DNA of 16,655 nucleotides, from the NCBI GenBank assembly GCA_905221605.1, contig CAJNDS010002404.1, positions 426,925 through 443,579 on the forward strand, given 5' to 3'. This DNA comes from Symbiodinium natans. Lineage: Eukaryota; Sar; Dinophyceae; Suessiales; Symbiodiniaceae. Shown here one piece after another: positions 1-7,848 of this stretch (its first letter is position 1; the number at the start of each line of letters is the position of its first letter). The translations under genes were made by a program, and so were the position numbers. The notes under the pieces were generated by a model. The model worked only from the letters and a program-made list of their open reading frames with translations. It was not told the origin of the DNA and ran no database searches.

Positions 1-432
1 CCAGGAACAGTGACTTCAGATCTACCCTGTGTTGTTAATAGCGTCATGGCCATCATATGCAATGATTATGTTTGAGGCACTTGGCTGGTCACAGGAGTTG
101 CTGCACGCGGCATGGCTAAGGAACGTTGTAGCTTGACCTCTGTGGCTAGTGATGGAAGCACCCAAGATGATTGTTTCATGACTTCGCAGGATGCAGCTGC
201 AGGCTCGGCCGCAAGTGTCATGTGACATTTCCTGATAATCTTACAAAGCCGCAGTGGGCTAGGAAGCGTGGCCCCAGAAATGTTAGCCTTCATATGCCTT
301 CATGCCAAGGTCTGCCAAGTTTACGGGACAGTCCTTTTTTGACCACCTTAACTAGCATCCTTATCTTGACCTCTGAGTGCTCCCTACCGGTGCATTCAGC
401 ACGCTTTGCTCGCTCGACACATTGAACAGGTC

Positions 433-448
433 AAGGTCACGTGACCTT
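433..448. promoter_or_regulatory. 16-bp perfect palindrome centred on CACGTG
   Basis: AAGGTCACGTGACCTT is its own reverse complement and has an E-box/G-box core (CACGTG). Palindromes of this kind are classic binding sites for dimeric bHLH or bZIP proteins, but no gene start is identified nearby, so a regulatory role is only a possibility. Confidence 0.4.
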
Positions 449-451
449 TCA

Positions 452-485
452 CCGGTGGACGAGTTGAAGGTCGCTTGTCCACCGG
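452..485. repeat. Inverted repeat (hairpin)
   Basis: CCGGTGGAC at 452-460 is the exact reverse complement of GTCCACCGG at 477-485, with a 16-nt loop between. It lies four bases after the 16-bp palindrome, so the two form a compact cluster of dyad symmetry. Confidence 0.5.
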
Positions 486-661
486 GACAGTTCCTGATGC
501 AATTCATGGAGTCCGGAGTATCACGATGGTCAACGTTTGAACGAGACTTGGCCCGCCATCAACCGAGGTGATGGCCTGGAGGCCACGCGCGGCAGCGAAG
601 CTTGGCAGTACCATCAACGCCCCTGAAGGCCTTGGTATTGCACGCGCTTGTGCAGGTGTAG

Positions 662-711
662 GTGTGTGTGTGTGGGCGCGCGCGCGCGCGCGTGTGTGCG
701 CGCGTGCGCGC
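662..711. repeat. (GT)n/(GC)n alternating purine-pyrimidine tract
   Basis: Alternating GT at 662-674 is followed, after one interruption, by alternating GC and GT at 676-711. Long alternating CG/TG runs are the classic Z-DNA-forming sequence. This is a simple-sequence microsatellite, not coding. Confidence 0.9.
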
Positions 712-738
712 TGGCGCTCAATGCCGGCAGCAGAACGT

Positions 739-1021
739 ACGTGGCGTCACTAGCTCACGTGGTTTCCACTTCCCGTCGATGGGCGGAAAGGTTTCAACAA
801 CACACCCGCAACAAAATGACTTTTGCCGTCGCCGGTCGTGTCAGAACGTGGCGACAGAAGCTCACATGGAGGCACGCCAGTGTCACTGCACGTGGTGCCC
901 CACTTGCTAATAACGTGGCCTCAGGACCCCACGTGTCGTCACCGACGTGGCGTCACCACATGTTTCAAATGCCGTGGACCGACGCGGCGTCGCCGGACCT
1001 GGCGCTAATACATGGCGTCAG
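739..1021 (+). repeat. Dispersed degenerate ACGTGGCGTCAC repeat cluster
   Basis: The 12-mer ACGTGGCGTCAC occurs exactly at 739-750 and 945-956. Close relatives occur at 757 (ACGTGGTTTCCA), 846 (ACGTGGCGACAG), 890 (ACGTGGTGCCCC), 913 (ACGTGGCCTCAG), 931 (ACGTGTCGTCAC), 982 (ACGCGGCGTCGC) and 1010 (ACATGGCGTCAG). Spacing is irregular, 13-37 bp in the denser second half. It resembles either a decayed minisatellite or a cluster of binding sites; ACGTGG is a G-box-like core. No gene boundary is recognised beside it. Confidence 0.65.
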
Positions 1022-3446
1022 CACATGGGCGGGGCCTCCCGGCACGCATCTTCAAAATGTGTTTGCCGTCGTCAGCGATACGTGCACCTACACCGGTGCT
1101 CCTCCTTCTGTGTCCCATGTTGATCTACATGGTTCTGACATGTTCTGACATTCAGGGCAATCGTGCCAAACTGCGGATTTACATGAGTGTTCGAGGTACA
1201 AGCGGTTTCAACTTGATTGTTGGCAGGTCGCCAATCGAACTGGCACCATCCGGCCAGGGAACGCAGAGGTCGCACGGCACATCTGATTCACTTTGTCGGC
1301 ATTATGCATATTGCCGAAGTTAGCCGCGTTTCGCGAAAGCAGGATTCTGGAAACTAACCCGATTCAAGACGCTACGGTTCTATGCCATGCAGGAAATTGG
1401 CTTCCCGATTCAAGAAACTCAGGAAACTTTCCGGTTTATCCAGAAATTTCTGTCAGCCCGCTTTTTGTTTACGAAACCATGGCTATCCCATGTTGCTTGC
1501 AGTACGTCGCATTCCGCCGTGGTTGCCAATCACCCTAGACTTAGACATTCGTCAGCCAACAAGAACGGTGATAGCTATGCGTGGGTGATTGTGGAGGTAG
1601 GTACGTCTCGTCTTTCTGCACCACACATCGCAACATTCATCGTCAGATGTCATTAGGCATGCGGTCGCAGCGGCTTGCCAAAGAAGAGCCGGAGGCTTAA
1701 TCGCACTGCTAGCAGGGCCAAAGTTCGCCGATCTTGGGTGAGATGAGAGATTGCAAGAGTAGATCCAACATGGCTTCAGGCTGGGCCTAGTGTGGCCAGC
1801 TCTACTCAGACTGAATTTGGCTTTAATGCGTGCGTGTCTACTCGGCTCAAGACTTTTTGGCGTATGCAGGGGTGAAGCGAGACCTTATACTGGAGTCGAG
1901 CCACTCGGCCGTCTTGAGTGACTCACCAAGTCCCAATGATGCTGCGCAGGCATTTGGGGACAGTCACGCCCAACAAAAGGCAAGCAAACCTAGCTCTAGG
2001 CTTGCAGATTGTTTATTGCTTGGGCGCTCACCGCACGTGTGAACAGTACAACCGGAATGGAAGCCTTTCCTTCGTTGCTGTGCAGAAACATGCTAGCTGC
2101 AAGTGGAACTCAATGACGTTGCTGCTGCAGGGTTGCGAGGGCCATCTACTGGCAGGTCAGATCCAAAACCCTCATCGAACTCACTGTTTGATAAAGCAGC
2201 CAAGGCGATGCAGGCTCCGCGGCGTGCGTAAACGATATGCCCAGGAGCCGAAGAGGCAGCAATTGTTTTTTTGAGTACCTTTCGAGACAAACCGGTAAAG
2301 ACTGATCGATTTGCACGTCAGGCAGAAAGTGTGCCTCACCTCGCGTGCCGCTAGTCGGCAAGATGAAAGTCAAGAGGACAGAGAGAATGCTTGTTCGCAC
2401 TGCCTATGCTTTGTTGCACCACCTTCTTTTCGCAGGTCCATAGCGTCCCAGAAGGGAGCTGATGCCTTCAAGCATGCGTGTTTTCGGTTGGGGAGGCAGC
2501 CCACCTGCGAGTCTTGGCGACCAGAGCGAACACAGCCAAGAGCAAACGGAGGCTCTTGGGTTGGTCTTCCTGTTAAACCTGTCAGCTTCCGAAGGGACGG
2601 CGGCGATGTGGGGGCATAGGGTCATCCCTTTTCAAGGTGCCAAACAGCAGCTTCTTCTGGTTCTAGAGAAACAGATAGCAACGGGCCGCTGCAAAGCAAA
2701 GTGCTTGCGTCACTGAGGACGTGCTCGCAGATTTACGTGACAATGGTGTGCTTCGGCTGGCACTATTGTGCATGTCTTGTGAGTATGTCTCCACTGAATC
2801 AAGGATGGCTTTAAGGCTGGCACTCTGTAGGTCTAGCGCCGCTCTCCCCGACTTTGTTGCCATGTTTGGGCTCGCTTTAATTACCTTGGAAGTAGTCCAC
2901 GGGTAAATCCAGGCCTTGGTGTTGGACGTGCAGCTTTGCCGAGACCTAGAGCCCTTTCTCATCTTCCTCCGCGAGGCTCCTCTGGGGATCTACCAGGCAG
3001 GGGCCTTTGTTTGGGGCCGGAGATTGTCTCGGTCATAGCTTGCCCTGTGGACGTTGAAGGTAGTTCTCTACGATGGCTTCTGGTTCTTCGGACAGGATGA
3101 CCACTATCGAGCCGCCGGGCTCATCTGGGGCACTCAAAGATCTCAGAGTCCCAGTTGCGCACTTGCCAAGTTGCTGAGAGACACCGTCGTACCCAAGCGC
3201 ATGTATGGAGAGATCTTTGGCTGAGGTCAAACTCCAGGCAGCTGCGCAGCGAATGCCGGAGGGCATCTTGAAGGACCAGGCCGAAAACAGCCATACAGGG
3301 CAACATAACATGCAAGAACATCACGCGAAGCAGAACACCAGAATACTTAAACGCACACTTGATGGAGCTGATGCAGAGGAGCACGTAAAAATCTGGCCTT
3401 TGCCTAGTTGAACTTTAACCGCCACGCGACCCGCCGCCACTGGAGC

Positions 3447-3464
3447 GGTGAGGCCGGTGAGGCC
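3447..3464 (+). repeat. 9-bp tandem duplication
   Basis: GGTGAGGCC is present twice in direct contact (3447-3455 and 3456-3464). It is one of many short tandem duplications in the window. Confidence 0.7.
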
Positions 3465-3508
3465 GCAAGGTCGGCACGACAGGTTCCATAGGGCCTGCAA
3501 GATGTAGA

Positions 3509-3548
3509 GTTCAGGGTTTACGGTGCAGTTTGGTTTCGGGTTTAGGGT
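3509..3548 (+). repeat. Degenerate telomere-like repeats
   Basis: The run contains decayed heptamers such as TTCAGGG, TTTACGG, TTTCGGG and TTTAGGG in the same orientation as the long arrays downstream. It marks the left edge of the telomere-repeat composite. Confidence 0.6.
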
Positions 3549-3847
3549 CCTGGCGAAGCTGTCAGGTGCAGTTGTGGCGCCTCATGCGGGCACTGGCCGC
3601 CTTCTGCTCCTTGCGTGGCCGCGGACTGGCAGCCGCTTTCCTGCGAAGACGTAGAGTCCAGAATCAGATCTCTCCAAGCCCTGAACCCTATTGGCCCATA
3701 TTGGCCCCACTACGCCCCGCTTTGTTGGCAGGTGCTGGAGCTCACAGGCCTCCCGCTGGGCCGCTCTGCCCACCACAACGTCACGGTGCCGCTCTGCCGC
3801 TGCTTGGCAGCGGCACCGGCCCTCCAGCGGCTGCCGCTCGGCCGATA
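3549..3847 (+). other. GC-rich segment between telomeric repeats, possible gene fragment
   Basis: This GC-rich sequence sits between degenerate telomere repeats (3509-3548) and the AT-rich run before the C23 tract. A + strand frame at 3615-3863 is open for 82 codons and starts at a GTG. It contains a leucine/alanine-rich stretch (VLELTGLPLG and, later, AAAPALQRLPLG) that faintly recalls leucine-rich repeats, but no full repeat is defined. Overlapping frames on both strands are also open, as expected for GC-rich DNA. I cannot assign a function. A captured gene fragment is possible. Confidence 0.25.
3784..3818. repeat. GC-rich inverted repeat
   Basis: CGGTGCCGC (3784-3792) and GCGGCACCG (3810-3818) are perfect reverse complements with a 17-nt interior. 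The interior can add four more pairs (TGCC with GGCA) beyond a two-base bulge. Confidence 0.55.
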
Positions 3848-3946
3848 TCAAGATATAGATTAACAAAGACATATGTATACATATGTTATGTGTATATACA
3901 TAGATATATATATATATATATATATAAATATATAAATGTATATTAT
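3848..3946. repeat. AT-rich run with (AT)n microsatellite
   Basis: An abrupt change from GC-rich to almost pure A/T sequence, with an uninterrupted AT dinucleotide run at about 3904-3926. It precedes the C-rich tract that opens the telomere-repeat block. Confidence 0.85.
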
Positions 3947-3960
3947 GCCGGTGCGGGCTG

Positions 3961-4010
3961 CCCCCCCCCCCCCCCCCCCCCCCAATGGTACAACCCCCCC
4001 CCACCCCCGC
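3961..4010 (+). repeat. Poly(C) tracts
   Basis: An uninterrupted run of 23 C at 3961-3983 is followed by a second C-rich run at 3994-4008. A matching G13 run lies at 5215-5227 on the other side of the arrays. Homopolymers this long are prone to sequencing length error. Confidence 0.85.
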
Positions 4011-4014
4011 GGGT

Positions 4015-4045
4015 GGTGTGGTTGTGGGTTGGTTTTAGGGTTTAG
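4015..4045 (+). repeat. Array leader, copy 1
   Basis: This 31-bp sequence begins GGTGTGGTTGTGGGTTGG and runs into TTTTAGGGTTTAG. It is identical to 4852-4882, and both copies follow a C-rich tract and open a TTTAGGG array. Confidence 0.85.
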
Positions 4046-4314
4046 GGTTTAGGGCTTAGAGTTCAGGGTAAGGGTTTAGGGTTTAGGGTTGAGGGTTTAG
4101 GGTTTAGGGTTTAGGGTTTAGGGTTTAGGGTTTAGGGTTTAGGGTTTAGGGTTTAGGGTTAGGGTTTAGGGTTTAGGGTTTAGGGTTTAGGGTTTAAGGG
4201 TTTTAGGGTTTTAGGGTTTTAGGGTTTTAGGGTTTTAGGGTTTTAGGGTTTTAGGGTTTTAGGGTTTTAGGGTTTTAGGGTTTTAGGGTTTTAGGGTTTA
4301 GGGTTTAGGGTTCA
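4031..4314 (+). repeat. Interstitial TTTAGGG array A
   Basis: Tandem TTTAGGG heptamers, the plant-type telomere repeat also reported for dinoflagellates, run in one orientation. Slightly degenerate units (CTTAGAG, TTCAGGG, TAAGGG) are at the left end, regular heptamers in the middle, an octamer block at 4201-4296, and about two further heptamers before a decayed unit. Non-telomeric DNA on both sides shows this is interstitial, unless the assembly has joined a chromosome end wrongly. Confidence 0.93.
4201..4296 (+). repeat. Homogeneous block of 12 TTTTAGGG octamers
   Basis: Exactly twelve consecutive copies of the octamer TTTTAGGG, with no heptamer mixed in, lie inside the TTTAGGG array. TTTTAGGG is the telomere unit of Chlamydomonas. 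Here it more likely arose by an extra T in one unit followed by tandem expansion. Confidence 0.93.
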
Positions 4315-4428
4315 GCATCTCAAGTTCGAGCATTTACTAGGCCAGCAATGTGTGTAGGCAACGGAACCAAGCCCACCCGCCCAAAGACTCAGATAACATT
4401 ACGAAAATAGAAAGTTTATTAATTTCTT

Positions 4429-4780
4429 ATTCGTGCTGAACCATGGAGGGTTAGAGAGGTCAAAATTTCAGGGGGGCCGAGAGCAGTCGGAATGGATCAA
4501 ATTCTCCAATTCGTGCCGGAGGGGTCGAAAAGGATCAATTTCTCCAATTCGTGCTGAACAAATGGGGGGGGGTTAGAGGGGCAAGAGGGATCGAAATGGA
4601 TCAAACAACGGGGGGCCAAAGGGGTCGGAGGGGTCGAAATGGATCAAATTCTCCATTTCGTGCTGAACAAGCGGGGGGGTTTGCGTGGTAAGAGGAGTCG
4701 AAATTCTCAAATTCGTGCTGAATAATGGGGGGGGGGGGCGAAAAAAGAATTTGATCAAATTCTCCGATTCGTGTTTAACA
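4429..4780 (+). repeat. Spacer with degraded 54-110-bp repeat
   Basis: At least six partial copies of a unit like GGATCAAATTCTCC-AATTCGTGCTGAACAA, separated by G-rich text (GGGGGGTTAGAGGGGTCGAAA). The ATTCG core recurs at about 4429, 4509, 4547, 4657, 4711 and 4767, giving irregular spacings of 38 to 110 bp. Each copy carries its own poly(G) run of variable length. The repeats fill the gap between the telomeric arrays and contain no credible coding frame. Confidence 0.75.
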
Positions 4781-5214
4781 TTTAGGGTTATATGGCAGAG
4801 AGGTTTAGGGTTCAGGGTTTAGGGTTTAGGGTTTCCTCCTCCCCCCGCTGTGGTGTGGTTGTGGGTTGGTTTTAGGGTTTAGACTTTTAGGGTTTAGGGT
4901 TTCGAGTTTAGGGTTTAGGGGTAGGGTTTAGAGTTGAGGGTTAGGGTTTAGGGTTTAGGGTTTAGGGTTTAGGGTTTAGGGTTTAGGGTCTAGGGTCTAG
5001 GGTTTAGGGTTTAGGGTTTAGGGTTTAGGGTTTAGGGTTTAGGGTTTAGGGTTTAGGGTTTAGGGTTTATTTATTGGGGTTTAGGGTTTTGGGTTTAGGG
5101 TTTAGGGTTCAGGGTTTCGGGTTTAGGGTTTAGGGTTTAGGGTTTGGGGTTTATTTATTAGGGTTTAGGGTTTTGGTTTTGGGTTTAGGGTCTGGGTTTA
5201 GGGTTTAGGGGGTT
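4781..5214 (+). repeat. Interstitial TTTAGGG array B
   Basis: TTTAGGG heptamers restart at 4781, are interrupted at about 4835-4870 by a C-rich tract plus the second array leader, then continue to 5214 in the same orientation as array A. Units become more degenerate to the right (TTTCGGG, TTTTGGG, TCTGGG). Two TTTATTTATT interruptions sit exactly 84 bp apart (5066 and 5150). Confidence 0.92.
4852..4882 (+). repeat. Array leader, copy 2
   Basis: Identical over 31 bp to 4015-4045 and preceded by a similar C-rich run (CTCCTCCCCCCGC). The copies are 837 bp apart, which suggests that leader, array and spacer were duplicated as a unit. Confidence 0.85.
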
Positions 5215-5262
5215 GGGGGGGGGGGGGAGGGGAACCGAGAACCGGGATAATATATACATATC
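5215..5262. repeat. Poly(G) and inverted flank of the telomeric block
   Basis: G13 at 5215-5227 is followed by AGGGG, an ACCGAGAACCGGG segment and ATAATATATACATA. Reverse-complemented, this order (AT-rich, TTATCCCGGT, CGGTTCCCC, poly-C) parallels the left flank at 3936-3983, so the telomeric block is bracketed by an imperfect inverted pair. Confidence 0.5.
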
Positions 5263-6678
5263 TGCCTCTCTGCCTCTCTGTCTTGTGGGGTTGACCAGGT
5301 GCTCTTGGGAGCGCCCCGTGCTAACAGAACTCCGTTCTCCAATTTTGGGGGGGCAGGGGTCACCGAAAAGTTATGGCCCCGATACGTAATGCCCCCAGAC
5401 GCTAATTAGAGAACTGGCCACATGCTGTTGCTGCGAGGCACTTGGCGGGCTGCTCTTTGCAAGATCGTCGCTGGGCTTTGGCTTTTGGCAGCTTTATACA
5501 CTGACCTACTTGATGCAAAGACTTGGCATGTGTGCTGCCGGACCTTCTGAGGTGGGTTAGCTCAGATTCTGCCATACTTCGGCACCTGGGACCACATAGC
5601 CGGAGGAGTAGTTCATCAGTTCATCCGTGTGCCTTCCTGAAACAGTGAGACTCACGGTTCTTAGCAGTTGACGGATCGAGTGCCTGCCGCAATCAAAGGC
5701 ACCCGCCTTCCTAAGCTGTCGCACCTCTCTTTGGCGCAGAATCGTTTACGGGACGCTCTGGCACAAATTTGCTCTTCGGTATTCTTACGGATGAGATATG
5801 CATCAACGTTGCTCGTCAAGCGACTGCTCAGCACAGGGTGAGAGTTGAGAACGCGCAGCGGGCAAACTCGTAACAAACAGAAACGCTAACCCCAGGACCT
5901 TCAACTGCTTGCCCGCCTTCTGCATGTACGAGCGCAGTCGCAGCAGAAGCAGCAGGCTGGGTCTTTTCTTTATAGACGGGGCTCCGGTACTCTGCCTCTC
6001 GACACGCTGATTGCAGCACTTGCGGGCAATTAGCAGAAACATATTCAATCAACTACACTTCGTCAGGGCTATCATGGACTATCCATTGCCTCCTTGTTAC
6101 TTTCGTGCATGCAAAAAGGAGACTCGCCTTCGAGCAAATCAGTTGAAGTTCTTTGCACCGAGATTTCTGTGCCGATGATGCTCCATGAGCTAGCTGTGAG
6201 CGGTAGGTGAGAGGGCATGTTGGAATAATCTAGTACCGCATAAATGTATCAAGCTGACGGAGGTTTGTCAGGGGGAATGATGAAGAAGTGCGCCTCCGCC
6301 AGGTTGTTCCGCTCAGCGTACTGGACCTCTCAGGCAACCCACTTCTGGGCGCCACTCGCAGTTCGCAAGATTCAATGAGAAACTCATCCTGCAGAAGATG
6401 CACGGCGTACCAACGTAGCAGTTAGTATGAAATGCCTGGTTTTCTTGTATGTCACCGCCCTCGCACCTTATCAGGATTCTGGCATCGACGGGATCAGCAT
6501 GCACCCTTAACAAGGGAAAATTTGCTTCGTGTCCTATGTCAAGCTTTGAGATCGGGCCTCCTCATCAAAACTATCCGCCTGAGGCCAGCTTTGTTGCTGC
6601 ATGAGCACTGCGCAGAGAGGAGATGTAGTATGGAGTAATTAGTGTAGTATATTGGCTCGTGGCAACACATACCATTGA
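5263..6678. other. Intergenic or intronic region without recognised gene
   Basis: No known family is seen. Open frames are short and overlap on both strands (81 codons at most, on the minus strand at 5803-6048). The stretch directly upstream of the 375-codon ORF (about 6430-6620) has more than one modestly open + strand frame and could contain an earlier exon of that gene, but no acceptor-donor pair stands out. Confidence 0.5.
5422..5550 (+). CDS. Small ORF with signal-peptide-like sequence, unsupported function
   Basis: A 42-residue frame starts with ATG and reads like an N-terminal export signal: basic residues early (R5, R9, K14), a hydrophobic core (IVAGLWLLAALY, residues 15-26), then a more polar tail with two adjacent cysteines before TGA. 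It could be the first exon of a gene whose later exons I cannot see, since a GT follows the stop (GAGGTGGGT). It could equally be chance, because leucine-rich short frames are common. No homolog is recognised. Confidence 0.15.
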   Translation: MLLLRGTWRAALCKIVAGLWLLAALYTDLLDAKTWHVCCRTF

Positions 6679-6720
6679 TCACGGACCCTATTCAAGGTTA
6701 GAGAGGAGAAGAGGGTTCTT

Positions 6721-7848
6721 GTGTGTGCAGATGCTTTCAATGACACTGTCAGGTCAATGGGCCTGCGGCGAGATGACCTGTGGCCCCTGCTGCAGTTGCT
6801 GCGTAGAGAGCTGGCACACGAGTATGACGGCTACAACCGCCGGTTCCCTCTAGCCGAGCTGAGTTTAGAAGGGAACGAGCTCGACGAACAGTTCCCAGCT
6901 GCTATCTCTAACGCGCTGAGAGAGCTGTCTCCTCCGGTGGGCATGCGCTGGCCATACCCAGGACAAGGGTACGAGCCACCAGAAACATTGCCCGACATTC
7001 CCCCACAGCCTCCACGAGTACTTCGAATAATTCGAAAGTCGGAGTCGCTTCCAGACTTGGCAAGTACGGGCAGCGCTGAGATGCCGGAGCGAGATGCCTT
7101 GAGTGAGGGTGACATCGAGGACAATGACGAGATCGATAGCTTAAATCTGCGGTCACGCAGTGAAACTGTGCACCAATTCCGGGAGGAGCTCAAGATTCTG
7201 TCTGTCATATTGGAAGCTCGGGGAGTTCGAGGTTCCGGAGCCAATCCGAGAGGGCCGAGCCAGACACGCACTGGGCCGTACGAGCGGCATGAGCGGCAGA
7301 GCATGAGTGAGCCGGTTGCAACCAGAGCTCCCCAGACCCAGTCCAGAGGTTTCGGGCCAATACGGCAGGCGCTGGCTGAAAACGTTGTGAGCTTGAGCAG
7401 TGAGGAAAGCATAGCTGTGGCCATTCCAGATATGGGTCTGGCGTGTGGCTTTGGTCCCCCAGTGCCTCCCGGTACATATTCTTACACGGAGTCCACGGAT
7501 TCCGAGATCCCTGGTGAGCATCCGGCTGAGTCGAGCGCTGGACCACAGGATCCATCTGACTTGCAAAGGCATGCCAAGATGCAAGTCCTCCGCAACGTGA
7601 TTTCGGAAGGGCGGCATGCTGACGTACCGATGGATCAGATGATGCGATTTGCTTTGGATCTTGTGAGCTCGGACACTAGCCTCAATGCCTTAGCAGAGTT
7701 GCAAGTGGACAGAGAATACAGAGAGGGGATGGACCATACGGAGCTCTCCTCCAGTCAGCCCTTAGTGCCCGGAGAACGCGGAGAACGCGGAGAACGCGGG
7801 AGCTCCCAAACCGAAGGCGACAGGCCACGGCGCTCGCATTCTGTGTGA
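6721..7848 (+). CDS. Unrecognised hydrophilic protein, probably a terminal exon
   Basis: This is the longest open frame in the window, 375 codons ending at TGA 7846-7848. The frame stays open upstream to 6679, the first in-frame ATG is at 6757, and TGTGTGCAG at 6722-6730 is a plausible splice acceptor, so it is probably the last exon of a larger gene. I recognise no domain. Residues about 15-70 look helical and globular (MGLRRDDLWPLLQLLRREL, then an acidic LSLEGNELDEQF segment). Residues 75-260 are rich in P, S, E and R and look disordered, with a SESLPDLASTG segment and a helical LKILSVILEARG patch. Residues about 280-340 regain helical character (MQVLRNVISE, MRFALDLVSSD). The tail contains three GER triplets from a GGAGAACGC triplication. 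No membrane segment or signal peptide is seen. The length of the frame supports it being real; the function is unknown. Confidence 0.6.
   Translation: MCADAFNDTVRSMGLRRDDLWPLLQLLRRELAHEYDGYNRRFPLAELSLEGNELDEQFPAAISNALRELSPPVGMRWPYPGQGYEPPETLPDIPPQPPRVLRIIRKSESLPDLASTGSAEMPERDALSEGDIEDNDEIDSLNLRSRSETVHQFREELKILSVILEARGVRGSGANPRGPSQTRTGPYERHERQSMSEPVATRAPQTQSRGFGPIRQALAENVVSLSSEESIAVAIPDMGLACGFGPPVPPGTYSYTESTDSEIPGEHPAESSAGPQDPSDLQRHAKMQVLRNVISEGRHADVPMDQMMRFALDLVSSDTSLNALAELQVDREYREGMDHTELSSSQPLVPGERGERGERGSSQTEGDRPRRSHSV
7771..7797 (+). repeat. GGAGAACGC x3 in-frame minisatellite
   Basis: Three perfect tandem copies of a 9-bp unit encode Gly-Glu-Arg three times near the C terminus of the unrecognised protein. 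The unit length keeps the reading frame, as expected in an expressed exon. Three collagen-like triplets are too few to indicate a collagen fold. Confidence 0.85.

Larger units (their letters stand above)
1..3508. other. Gene-poor region with no recognised gene
   Basis: I see no protein family, tRNA or rRNA in this stretch. Open frames on both strands are short (mostly under 110 codons), overlap each other and carry no motif I know. One 166-codon frame at 648-1148 runs through the GT/GC microsatellite and the ACGTGGCGTCAC-like repeats, so its openness reflects repeat composition. A frame without an ATG at about 3038-3222 reads like protein in places, but it is too short to support. Isolated exons of an intron-rich gene could be hidden here. 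The structured elements are listed separately. Confidence 0.6.

Noticed and set aside
648-1148. 166-codon + strand frame
   Set aside because: It runs through the GT/GC microsatellite and the ACGTGG repeat cluster; composition alone keeps it open and no motif is seen.
1838-1851. Possible relict spliced leader (CTCGGCTCAAG)
   Set aside because: It matches only the last 10 or so bases of the dinoflagellate leader with a mismatch, and no gene follows; a similar GGCTCAAG at about 14509 lies inside TruA. Both look like chance.
3582-4045. Frames crossing the AT-rich and poly-C tracts on both strands
   Set aside because: Long Ile/Tyr and Pro/Gly runs show they are simple-sequence translations.
4031-5214. 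Telomeric repeats as a true chromosome end
   Set aside because: Unique sequence with genes continues on the side the repeats point to, so they are interstitial in this assembly; a misjoin cannot be excluded without reads.
4031-5214. TTTAGGG arrays as a CRISPR-like array
   Set aside because: Units are contiguous heptamers with no spacers; telomere-type repeat.
6831-7424. 197-codon minus-strand frame
   Set aside because: It lies entirely opposite the longer 375-codon + frame and is best explained as its antisense shadow.
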